Assembly (NCBI GenBank): GCA_903851225.1
Contig: CAINNT010000045.1
Location: 1-12,304 of the forward strand
From: an uncultured Chloroflexota bacterium
Lineage (GTDB): Bacteria > Chloroflexota > Limnocylindria > Limnocylindrales > Limnocylindraceae
DNA length: 12,304 bases
Reading direction: 5' to 3'
The position numbers and the translations under genes are program-made. Positions within the stretch are counted from its first letter, which is position 1; every line of letters starts with the position of its first letter. Shown in pieces: positions 5,839 through 12,304 of the stretch. The notes under the pieces are model-generated. The model was not told the DNA's origin and did no database searches. It saw only the letters and a list, made by a program, of their open reading frames with translations.

Positions 5839-6791
5839 GCCGACGGTGATGTGGCGAGCGCCTCGTAGATCAGTTCGAAGATCTGGGCGGACTTTGGTTC
5901 GTAGGCGACCAGGGCGTTTGGCTTCTCTTTCTTCGACTGCACGATTGGGCGCTCGTCGACCGCAGTCATGCCGCGGGTGAATTCCCCGTGCAACTCGATG
6001 TCGACCCGCTTTTCTCGGAGGTCGAAGAGATCAGGGTGGGTAATCGCGAAGATCGCACATGGGTCGTGTAACGGACCGCCGTAGACGCCAAGCTGTTCGC
6101 CGTAGGTGGTGGAGAAGAAGTCAAGCAGCTCCGCGGCAAACTTCGCGCTCGGCGTGCCAAGGGCCGAGACGCGCTGTACAAACTCTTTGGTGATGACCAC
6201 CTGATGGGTGGTGTTGAGTCCAACCATCTTCAGCGGGCCGCCGTAGTTGAAGACAGTAGAGGCGGCTTCGGGATCGGCCCAGATGTTGAACTCGGCGTGT
6301 GGCGCACGATTCCCGTGAAGCGTGCCGCCACCCATCAACGAGATTCCGGCGATGCGCTTGCCTAGGTCGGGGGCGGCGCGCAAGGCAAGGGCGATGTTCG
6401 TGAGCGGGCCAAGCGGCGCGAGCCAGACCCCCTCACCTTCGTGCTTGCGGACAAGTTCGATGATGGCTTCTACGGCGCCGGTCTTCTCAGCGGCGCGCCG
6501 AACTGGAGGCAACTCTGGCCCGCCGAGTCCGGATTCACCGTGAATATGCGGGGCGTTACGCGGCGGCGCAACGAGCGGTCGGTCAGCACCGGCGAAGACC
6601 GGGGCGCCGATGCCGAAGACGTCGCACGCGATCAGCGCATTTGGCAGCGTGCGCGAGAGCGGCGCATTGCCATGGACGGCGGTGATGCCGACCAGGTTGG
6701 CGTAATGGTTCGCCACTACCAGCGCGAATACGTCATCGTGCCCAGGGTCACAGTCAACGATTATGGTGGGGCGCTTTGCGGCGGTGCTCAT
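5835..6791 (-). CDS. Inosine-uridine preferring nucleoside hydrolase family protein
   Basis: Family enzymes hydrolyse the N-glycosidic bond of ribonucleosides to ribose and free base with a Ca2+-bound water. The 318-residue product carries the signature VDCDPGHDD (12-20), whose aspartates bind calcium. AVHGN follows (38-42), then HIHGESGLGG (82-91), PLGPLTNIALAL (126-137), MGGG (153-156) and AEFNIWADPEAA (166-177). LHDPCAIFAI (241-250) provides the catalytic-type His242 and calcium-binding Asp243. Length and motif spacing are normal and all key residues are present, so it should be active. It starts at ATG 6791 with no Shine-Dalgarno; TAAGGT lies six bases upstream, suggesting a leaderless message. 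It is followed by the MFS gene with a 4-bp overlap. Purine versus pyrimidine preference cannot be told. Confidence 0.94.
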   Translation of the reverse strand: MSTAAKRPTIIVDCDPGHDDVFALVVANHYANLVGITAVHGNAPLSRTLPNALIACDVFGIGAPVFAGADRPLVAPPRNAPHIHGESGLGGPELPPVRRAAEKTGAVEAIIELVRKHEGEGVWLAPLGPLTNIALALRAAPDLGKRIAGISLMGGGTLHGNRAPHAEFNIWADPEAASTVFNYGGPLKMVGLNTTHQVVITKEFVQRVSALGTPSAKFAAELLDFFSTTYGEQLGVYGGPLHDPCAIFAITHPDLFDLREKRVDIELHGEFTRGMTAVDERPIVQSKKEKPNALVAYEPKSAQIFELIYEALATSPSA

Positions 6792-6797
6792 GCGAGA

Positions 6798-6803
6798 ACC
6801 TTA
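6798..6803 (-). promoter_or_regulatory. Putative -10 box of leaderless nucleoside hydrolase transcript
   Basis: TAAGGT on the minus strand is followed by TCTCGC and then the ATG at 6791. It shares a 50-bp divergent intergenic region with the box of the acyltransferase gene. Confidence 0.5.
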
Positions 6804-6829
6804 GCGCACCCGCCCTTAGCCCCGTGCGG

Positions 6830-6835
6830 CATACT
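6830..6835 (+). promoter_or_regulatory. Putative -10 box of leaderless acyltransferase transcript
   Basis: CATACT, then six bases (GCGGGA), then the ATG at 6842. The GGGA abutting the start codon is too close to act as a Shine-Dalgarno, so the -10 reading is preferred. Confidence 0.48.
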
Positions 6836-6841
6836 GCGGGA

Positions 6842-8959
6842 ATGAAGAGCTCCCCCCGCCACGCGAGTGAGGCCCCGTTCCGTCCCGAGATTGAAGGGCT
6901 CCGTGGTCTCGCCGTAGGGCTTGTGGTGGCGGCGCATGCCGGTCTACCGATTCCTGGTGCAGCGCTCGGGCCCGACATCTTCTTCGTGCTCTCCGGATAC
7001 TTGATCGTCGGCATCCTGCTGCGCGGCCTTGAGGCAGGAGATGGGATCAACTTCCGCGAGTTCTATGCTCGGCGCATTCGACGGATCGCTCCTGCACTAG
7101 CCGCAACCATTCTGCTGACCGTGGGCGTCGTCGCCCTACTGAACGACCCGACGACGCTGGCACGCACCGCCAAGGATGGAGCTGCCGCGCTCGCAGGTGC
7201 GGCGAACATCACCTTCGGCTTGCAGGCGGTTGACTACTTCAGCAGCACCGAACCATCGCCACTTCTGCCGCTCTGGTCGATCGGTGTGGAAGAGCAGTTC
7301 TATCTTCTGGTGCCACTGCTCCTCGGAATTGCCTGGAAGATCGGTCGACGTCGCGCGATTCTGTTCACGCTCGCCGTCATCGCGATCGGATCGACTGCGG
7401 TCGCCGCGCTGCTCACCCCAACGGAGCCAATCTGGGCGTACTACCTTCTGCCGACACGCGCCTATGGCCTTGCAGCGGGCGGTCTTCTCGCGCTGCTTGA
7501 GACGCGGGCGTTGGCAAGCAATGCACTGCGCCGCGCTCCCCTCGCACCGATCGGCCTTGCCACGATCGTTGCGCTCACGCTGCTACTCCCGGGAGAGAAG
7601 GGGTATCCGGGAATCGCTGGGCCCCTGGCCGGTGTTGCCTCGGTAGCGCTCGTTGGCGGCATGGCCACGATTGGCCTGCGCGGCACGGTCAGTGCTACCG
7701 GCGGAACGGCGATGCGCGCCCTGTTCTCGCTCGCGCCGCTTCGTGCAATTGGGCGGATCAGCTACAGCCTCTATTTGGTGCACTGGCCGATCCTGATTCT
7801 GCCCACGTATTTCGGCATCACCATGGACGAATGGAGCAGAGCCCTGGCCGTGGTTGCGAGCGTGCTCGTTGCGGCACTCATGTATCGCCTCGTTGAACAG
7901 CCGTTCCGCAAGGGCTTTGTGCTGAGCCTTGTTCCAGGAACGGTACTGCGTCGCGATGGTGTTGTTTTGGCCAGCCTGATCCTCGTCCTCGCGAGCGTGG
8001 GCATTTCGCCTGACATTGCCTCTGCAGAGCCTGATGCAAGCGATGAGCCGAGCATTAGCGTTGTCAGCCCATCGCCAAGTCCGAGCGCACCGCCTGTCAG
8101 CCCATCCCCTACCCCATGGGCGCCAATCTCAATTGGCGGCACCGTGGTGCACCAGCTGACTGGTGCCGTGCCTGCAACCATCAAACCGGCACTGAATCGT
8201 GCTGCCGGTGATGCCGACAACATCTTGAACAAGGGATGCAGTCGCGATCACTACGGTGAGACCGTGCCGATCTGCTACTACGGCACGAAGGGGGGAACGC
8301 GAATCGTACTGATCGGCGATAGTCACGCCCTGCACTGGATGCCCGCCCTCGACGCGATCGGCAAGGCCTACAACTACGAGATCATTCCGATCGCGAAGGT
8401 GAACTGCGCCTTCATGGATGTGAAGCTCTACGCCTATCGCCTGGGAAAGTCGTACACCTCGTGCACCAAGTGGCGCGCGAACGTCGTCACGAAGGTTGCT
8501 CAGCTCGACCCAGCGCTGGTGATCCTCTCGCACACCTGGTATCGCGAGGAGGGGAAGCCGAACGAGCTACGCCCGCAGTACTACGCTGATGCAGTGGGGC
8601 GCATGCTCGACCAGATTCCGTTCCCGACCTTGATCTTCTCGGACACCCCATTCGGCCAAAACAACATCCCGACCTGCCTCGCTCGAAACCGCAGCAACGT
8701 GGCGAAGTGCGTAGTCACCCGCGCCGCGGCGTACGGCAATCGCGGGCACGCGCGCGACCTGCTTGTTGCGGAACAGCGCGACCTGCCGATCTTTGACTTC
8801 ACCGCCGCCCTCTGCCCAGGGACGAAGTGCGCGCCGATCATCGACGGTCGTGTGGTCTACCACGACCACCATCACCTGACGACCACCATGGCGAAGTACC
8901 TCGCCACTCCGCTCGGGGCTGCGCTGTCAGCAGTGGTCTCCTCGCTGCCGAAGCCGTAG
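6842..8959 (+). CDS. OafA-type membrane O-acyltransferase (AT3) fused to an SGNH domain
   Basis: This 705-residue protein probably moves acetyl or other acyl groups across the membrane and attaches them to a surface glycan (LPS, teichoic-type polymer, peptidoglycan or exopolysaccharide). The AT3 domain begins with FRPEIEGLRGLAV and has the R21-x10-H32 motif, FFVLSGYLI (47-55), FYARRIRRIAP (74-84) and LPLWSIGVEEQFYLLVP. About ten membrane segments extend to roughly residue 400. A Ser-Pro-rich linker (about 409-427) leads to the extracytoplasmic SGNH domain. This domain has IGDSHALHW with nucleophile candidate S494 and the C-terminal D675-x-x-H678 in YHDHHHLT. Several Cys residues in this outer domain could form disulfides. 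The start at ATG 6842 fits the leaderless box; an upstream in-frame Met at 6776 lies inside the opposing nucleoside hydrolase gene. The acceptor is unknown. Confidence 0.92.
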   Translation: MKSSPRHASEAPFRPEIEGLRGLAVGLVVAAHAGLPIPGAALGPDIFFVLSGYLIVGILLRGLEAGDGINFREFYARRIRRIAPALAATILLTVGVVALLNDPTTLARTAKDGAAALAGAANITFGLQAVDYFSSTEPSPLLPLWSIGVEEQFYLLVPLLLGIAWKIGRRRAILFTLAVIAIGSTAVAALLTPTEPIWAYYLLPTRAYGLAAGGLLALLETRALASNALRRAPLAPIGLATIVALTLLLPGEKGYPGIAGPLAGVASVALVGGMATIGLRGTVSATGGTAMRALFSLAPLRAIGRISYSLYLVHWPILILPTYFGITMDEWSRALAVVASVLVAALMYRLVEQPFRKGFVLSLVPGTVLRRDGVVLASLILVLASVGISPDIASAEPDASDEPSISVVSPSPSPSAPPVSPSPTPWAPISIGGTVVHQLTGAVPATIKPALNRAAGDADNILNKGCSRDHYGETVPICYYGTKGGTRIVLIGDSHALHWMPALDAIGKAYNYEIIPIAKVNCAFMDVKLYAYRLGKSYTSCTKWRANVVTKVAQLDPALVILSHTWYREEGKPNELRPQYYADAVGRMLDQIPFPTLIFSDTPFGQNNIPTCLARNRSNVAKCVVTRAAAYGNRGHARDLLVAEQRDLPIFDFTAALCPGTKCAPIIDGRVVYHDHHHLTTTMAKYLATPLGAALSAVVSSLPKP

Positions 8960-8994
8960 CACCTCGGGGCACACAATCGCGCGGCACGCTGCGC

Positions 8995-9000
8995 TACCCT
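8995..9000 (+). promoter_or_regulatory. Putative -10 box of leaderless FAD oxidoreductase transcript
   Basis: TACCCT is followed by six bases (GACCTG) and the GTG at 9007. It lies in the 47-bp gap after the acyltransferase stop, so the oxidoreductase may have its own promoter as well as read-through. Confidence 0.48.
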
Positions 9001-9006
9001 GACCTG

Positions 9007-10317
9007 GTGGGCGAACCGACGTACTCCGTAGCGTGGCACGGCGATGCACCGGATCCCTCAGCGCTCTGCGCGCCCGCGTCGAAACCGCTGCCCGAACGCG
9101 TCGACTGGGTCGTGATCGGTGGCGGATACGCTGGCCTAGCGGCGGCTCGACGTGCTGCCGCGAGCGGCGCGCGCGTGCTACTCCTCGAGCGCGGGGGCTT
9201 GCGTGACGGGGCAAGCAGCCGGAATGGGGGGATGGTCCATGTGGGATTCGGTGCGGCGACATCCGCGCTCGTACGCGACTTTGGGCACGAAGGTGCACGC
9301 GAGTGGATCGACCTCTCGCGCGCGGCGGTCCGACGCATCGCTGAGCTTTGCAGCGCGGAGAGCACGGGGCTCGCCGCCGTAACTGGCGTAGACCCGCAGT
9401 GGAGCCCAACCGGGCACCTGGAGCTCGCGCGGGCACCGCGCGGCGCAGCGGCACTCGAAGTTGAGGCGGAGCTTCGATCGTCGCTGGGGATTCCAGTCCG
9501 CCTGCACGATCGAACGCACACGTCCGAGATCGCCTGCAGCGATCGCTTCGCTGGCAGCCTCGCCGTGCTCGAAGGAGGTGGCGTTCAACCGGCACGCTTT
9601 CATGCCGCACTCGCGACGGCGGCGGTTGCGAGCGGCGTCGATCTGCGCGAAAACGTCCGCGTGAGAGGAGTGCTGCGCGGAGCAGGAGCGATGATCGTAG
9701 AGACCACTGCGGGTAGGATCCGCACCGAGCATGTCTTCGCAGGCGTCAACGGCCTGGCTGATGAGGCCTTTCCCAGCCTGCGGCGACGGTTGATCCCCGT
9801 CGGCAGTTACATGATCGCGACCGAGCGGCTAGATCCGGCGCTGCTCGCCGCCACCGCAGGCGCAGGCGAGATGCGCTTTGACACACGCAATTTTCTCTCG
9901 TACTGGCGACCAACGCCGGACGGCCGGATCGCATTCGGTGGACGCACATCCTTCTGGCCCGACTCAATCGCGCGCATCGCCGCTGCACTCACTGCTCGGC
10001 TGAAGGAGATCCATCCGCAGCTATCCGCGACCTCCATCACCCATGCCTGGGGCGGGCGCCTTGCCTTTACTCTCGATCGCCTGCCGCGCGTGGCACGAAT
10101 CGATGGCGTCACGCACGTTGCAGGTTGCGCCGGATCCGGCGTTGCCCTCATGACGCATCTGGCAGAGCAGGCGATTGATTGGGACCTTGGTGGCGACACG
10201 CCACTCCCAGCGCGACGAGCATGGTCGCCGATCCCGATCCCCTACGAGGGTCGGCCGTGGTTCTTGCCGCTCGCCGGCATCGGCTTCGCGATGCAAGACC
10301 GCTGGGAGGAGCGTTAG
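9007..10317 (+). CDS. FAD-dependent amine/amino-acid oxidoreductase (DAO family, PuuB-like)
   Basis: A cytosolic flavoenzyme of the D-amino-acid oxidase fold, whose relatives oxidise glycine, sarcosine, D-amino acids or gamma-glutamylputrescine. The 436-residue protein has the dinucleotide motif VVIGGGYAGLAAARRAAASG (35-54) with E61 at the end of the second strand. The FAD-contacting GASSRNGGM follows (68-76). Later come YWRPTPDGRIAFGGR (299-313), THAWGGRLAFTLDRLPR and the C-terminal FAD-binding GCAGSGVALMTHLAEQAID. The family usually shows SGRNGGQ; here it reads SSRNGGM. The start was placed at GTG 9007: the in-frame sequence further upstream overlaps the acyltransferase and lacks family likeness, and a TACCCT box sits six bases before the GTG. 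An alternative is a start inside the preceding frame, which I consider unlikely. Its stop lies 4 bp from that of the convergent ELW-repeat gene. The substrate is unknown. Confidence 0.88.
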   Translation: MGEPTYSVAWHGDAPDPSALCAPASKPLPERVDWVVIGGGYAGLAAARRAAASGARVLLLERGGLRDGASSRNGGMVHVGFGAATSALVRDFGHEGAREWIDLSRAAVRRIAELCSAESTGLAAVTGVDPQWSPTGHLELARAPRGAAALEVEAELRSSLGIPVRLHDRTHTSEIACSDRFAGSLAVLEGGGVQPARFHAALATAAVASGVDLRENVRVRGVLRGAGAMIVETTAGRIRTEHVFAGVNGLADEAFPSLRRRLIPVGSYMIATERLDPALLAATAGAGEMRFDTRNFLSYWRPTPDGRIAFGGRTSFWPDSIARIAAALTARLKEIHPQLSATSITHAWGGRLAFTLDRLPRVARIDGVTHVAGCAGSGVALMTHLAEQAIDWDLGGDTPLPARRAWSPIPIPYEGRPWFLPLAGIGFAMQDRWEER

Positions 10318-10321
10318 CCGC

Positions 10322-12010
10322 CTACGGCGCGATCTTTCCGGTCGCCTTGCTCCAACGATAGACCGCTCCAGACTCGTTCTGCGCCTTCACGCGAAGGCGC
10401 AGGTACTTGCCCTTATCGGCCGTTACGGCCTTGTACGTCGGCTTGGTTGCACCGCTGATCGCCGTGCAGCCCGACAGGCTGCTTGACGTCGGCGTGGTGA
10501 TGCCGGCACTCGTGCAGCGGTACCACTGCGCACTGGTAATGGCCGAAGGGACCCCCGACCAGCTGCCACGTGCCCCCGTGAGCACCCGACCCACCTTCGC
10601 CGTCCCCGTGATCGAGGGTGCCACAACTGACGCCGGCGCTGCTGGGGCCTGCATCCAGGAATATTCTCGACCTGCCCCCGCCACGTTCGTATGTAGATAG
10701 AGCTTGTCACCAGCGAGTGACGTGCCAACACTATACGCAACGTCCCAGGATGAGCCATCGTAGTTCCAGAGCGGAACCATGCTATGGCGCGTGGCGGTAA
10801 TCGAGTCTGTAACGCGCCACAGCTCTCCATCGTTCGCATAGAGATACAGAGCGCTGGCAAAGACCACGAGATCATTCGGACTTGAGTTTCCGGCGCCGTC
10901 GTTGATATCAGCCACTTGCGATGTAGAGGAGCCGTTACTACTCCACAGCTCTATCCCGCTTGTACCATCAGTTGCCGCAAAATACACTCGAGTGCCAAAT
11001 GCCGTGAGCCATTGAGGTTCCCCGTCATCCGCGCCAGAATAAATGTCATACACGAGATTGGTTGCGGCAGGATCTGTCGGATCTCCGGTCGTCGTCCAAA
11101 GCTCTCGACCGTGCACGCCATCAGTCGCACTAAAGTACAACTGCGTCCCTACAACCGTTAGCCAGCTCACGTAGGAAGAACTACTGCCGTTCGGAGCATA
11201 GAATTGTGCTGGGGCCTCCGTGCTCGTCAGCGACCAGAGCTGCGAATTTGCACCGAAGAAGAGTCGATTTGCGAATGGTGTGAACTCTGAAGGAGTAGAG
11301 TCTCCGACGCCCGGTACGAGGTCATACAGCACTGTCCCTGCTGACGTGCCGTCGGTGCTCCCGAGCTCCCAACCATTCGTTGCATTGCTGTACGAGAAAT
11401 AGAGTTTCCCGCCGTAGGTGGTGAAATTACCTGGGAATGAACCGCTACTTCCTGGGTTCAGGTCCTTTACAAGCGAAGTGGTGGTTCCATTGGTTCGATA
11501 CAGCTCTGTTCCTGTTGAGCCATTGTCCCCTTGGAAATAGACGTAGCTTCCGTATGTGAACGGCACAGAGCTGACCCCATCGCACGCTGCTGCGCACACA
11601 CTCGTTACCGGCGTAGTGTCAAGGCCGTTGGTTCGCCAAATCTCCTCGCCGCGAACATCATCCTCACCCCAGAAATAGAGGTAGCTCCCGAGTTGCGCAA
11701 ATACCCTGTCAGAGGTTGGCTTGCCGTTGAAATACCCATCAAAATAGATTCGCAGCCCGTCGGCAAGGAGTTCTGTGGTGCTGCCATTCGTGCGCCACAA
11801 TTCCGTCGCATACACGTTGCCGGTGCCGCCAGCGATGAAATAGTCCCAGCCATTCCATCGTGTGAACCCACGAGCGAAGGAGCTGGCGCTCCCTGAACTT
11901 AGGTCTACCGTGCGCACGTCCGGCGCCTGCAGGGCCGCCGCCGGCGTGGAGGTTACGAGGGCGAGGGCGAGCGCAGCTACGACTGCGAGCCTTGCGTGCT
12001 TGGCGGGCAT
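10322..12010 (-). CDS. Secreted ELW-repeat protein with C-terminal Ig-like domain
   Basis: A 562-residue exported protein of unknown function. The N-terminus (MPAKHARLAVVAALALAL, ending TPAAALQ) is a typical signal peptide with likely cleavage near residue 26. Residues 70-450 contain about eight repeats of 42-53 residues, each with a YF strand and an ELW-x-T-x-G-like turn. The turns lie at 70 (ELWRTNG), 123 (EIWRTNG), 169 (ELYRTNG), 215 (ELGSTDG), 257 (QLW), 303 (ELW), 354 (ELWSSNG) and 396 (ELWRV), with a degenerate REY at 448. This matches ELWxxDGT-type repeat proteins and may form a beta-propeller (inference). Residues 464-562 form an Ig-like domain of the kind common on secreted proteins of high-GC bacteria: PSITGTAKVGRVLTG, WYRCT (C499), C515 and ADKGKYLRLRVKAQN. 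The ATG at 12010 has AGAAGGAG six bases upstream. No anchor, sortase motif or late membrane helix is seen, so it is probably released or held by carbohydrate. Confidence 0.85.
   Translation of the reverse strand: MPAKHARLAVVAALALALVTSTPAAALQAPDVRTVDLSSGSASSFARGFTRWNGWDYFIAGGTGNVYATELWRTNGSTTELLADGLRIYFDGYFNGKPTSDRVFAQLGSYLYFWGEDDVRGEEIWRTNGLDTTPVTSVCAAACDGVSSVPFTYGSYVYFQGDNGSTGTELYRTNGTTTSLVKDLNPGSSGSFPGNFTTYGGKLYFSYSNATNGWELGSTDGTSAGTVLYDLVPGVGDSTPSEFTPFANRLFFGANSQLWSLTSTEAPAQFYAPNGSSSSYVSWLTVVGTQLYFSATDGVHGRELWTTTGDPTDPAATNLVYDIYSGADDGEPQWLTAFGTRVYFAATDGTSGIELWSSNGSSTSQVADINDGAGNSSPNDLVVFASALYLYANDGELWRVTDSITATRHSMVPLWNYDGSSWDVAYSVGTSLAGDKLYLHTNVAGAGREYSWMQAPAAPASVVAPSITGTAKVGRVLTGARGSWSGVPSAITSAQWYRCTSAGITTPTSSSLSGCTAISGATKPTYKAVTADKGKYLRLRVKAQNESGAVYRWSKATGKIAP
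10661..11803 (-). repeat. ELW-turn repeats of the secreted protein
   Basis: Eight degenerate coding repeats plus one remnant have a period of about 47 codons (roughly 140 bp). They are recognisable as protein motifs (ELW/EIW/ELY followed by T-x-G) but strongly diverged as DNA. The base composition is near 52-53% GC in sampled lines, against about 70-78% in sampled lines of the neighbouring oxidoreductase and dnaX genes. Confidence 0.7.
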
Positions 12011-12016
12011 GAGGTA

Positions 12017-12024
12017 CTCCTTCT
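12017..12024 (-). promoter_or_regulatory. Shine-Dalgarno of the ELW-repeat gene
   Basis: AGAAGGAG on the minus strand sits six bases before the ATG at 12010 and supports that start. A possible -10 (TATTGT, 12058-12063, minus strand) lies upstream and would give a leader of about 41 nt; no -35 is visible, so I do not list it separately. Confidence 0.7.
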
Positions 12025-12073
12025 ACGCAACAACGGGCTACAAGGCCCAGTGATGCCACAATAGCAGGGGCGG

Positions 12074-12304
12074 TTACCTTCCCCTGTTAGCCGTTGTAGC
12101 TCGGCTGGCAAGCGGCATCGCGTCTGTCGCCCAGAGTGCCCATGCAATCAGAATCGGCTGCCCGAACAGGCGCAAACCGCGCGCAAGATCGCTGTCCAGC
12201 CCGAAGGCATCAATTCCGGCCACGAACTGGTGGATGTTCCCCGGAAAGATCAGTACAAAAAAGAGGGCGGTGACGATTCCAACCATTCGACGAACACGCC
12301 AGAG
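12074..12304 (-). CDS. DoxX-like small membrane protein, C-terminal part (5' end beyond the right edge)
   Basis: The reading frame is open from the window edge to the TAA at 12074, giving at least 76 codons. The visible part has two hydrophobic segments, MVGIVTALFFVLIFPGNI and PILIAWALWAT. A conserved-looking FPGNIHQFVAGIDAFGLDSD segment lies between and around them. This resembles the C-terminal half of DoxX-type four-helix membrane proteins, where a Phe-Pro-x-Asn-Ile motif precedes the last helix. The internal Met at 12286 is probably not the start, because the frame continues upstream. It is followed after 63 bp by the ELW-repeat gene on the same strand. The function is unknown and the family call is from motif memory only. 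Confidence 0.55.
   Translation of the reverse strand, partial: LWRVRRMVGIVTALFFVLIFPGNIHQFVAGIDAFGLDSDLARGLRLFGQPILIAWALWATDAMPLASRATTANRGR

Noticed and set aside
8066..8125. Ser-Pro-rich coding stretch as a possible DNA repeat or CRISPR-like element
   Set aside because: It is an interdomain linker of the acyltransferase; the DNA is not a regular repeat and there are no spacers.
8827..9006. Longer N-terminus for the FAD oxidoreductase starting inside the acyltransferase gene
   Set aside because: The 60 extra residues overlap the acyltransferase C-terminus, show no family similarity, and a better GTG start with a -10-like box exists at 9007.
12030..12050. GGGC/GCCC inverted repeat between the DoxX-like and ELW-repeat genes as a terminator
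   Set aside because: The stem is only four pairs with no T-tract, so it is not a credible intrinsic terminator.
1..12304. A defence, mobile or other undescribed multi-gene system
   Set aside because: Every gene falls into a known family or is a lone secreted repeat protein. No integrase, transposase, nuclease or toxin pair, attachment site or tRNA is visible.

Overview
The window is a gene-dense piece of a high-GC bacterial chromosome. Almost every base is coding and the longest non-coding stretch is about 275 bp, most of it an RNA gene. It looks like ordinary chromosome: I see no insertion sequence, integrase, phage gene, CRISPR array, toxin-antitoxin pair or tRNA. The organism cannot be named from this sequence. 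The DnaX motor domain has an SRxQRFDFR-type segment rather than the form I associate with Actinobacteria. The tight packing, short SRP RNA and many leaderless-looking starts would suit a streamlined high-GC lineage such as a Chloroflexota or actinobacterium-like group; this is a low-confidence inference.

Left part (1-1254): the N-terminal 326 codons of dnaX (clamp-loader gamma/tau subunit) run leftward off the window, with the small SRP RNA (4.5S, ffs) just upstream on the same strand. Middle-left (1255-4299): an indoleamine 2,3-dioxygenase-type haem enzyme (tryptophan to N-formylkynurenine) reads rightward and meets a leftward proline dehydrogenase with 3 bp between stop codons. Upstream of proline dehydrogenase lie two tandem paralogous nucleoside 2-deoxyribosyltransferase-family genes with a GTGA overlap.

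Middle (4355-6791): a single-CDGSH iron-sulfur protein reads rightward from a leader that carries a perfect 14-bp palindrome. A leftward two-gene unit follows: a nucleoside hydrolase and then an MFS transporter, again overlapping by GTGA. With the deoxyribosyltransferase pair these form a loose nucleoside-salvage neighbourhood.

Right part (6842-12304): an OafA-type membrane acyltransferase fused to an SGNH domain reads rightward, then a DAO/PuuB-type FAD amine oxidoreductase. A long secreted ELW-repeat protein with a C-terminal Ig-like domain converges on it from the right, and a partial DoxX-like membrane protein ends the window.

The most systematic signal is in the start regions. Five different genes (proline dehydrogenase, first deoxyribosyltransferase, nucleoside hydrolase, acyltransferase, FAD oxidoreductase) have no Shine-Dalgarno but a -10-like hexamer (TAGGAT, GATACT, TAAGGT, CATACT, TACCCT) followed by exactly six bases and then ATG or GTG. 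That is the geometry of leaderless transcripts. The CDGSH, ELW-repeat and dnaX genes have clear Shine-Dalgarno sequences instead. I found no convincing undescribed multi-gene system.
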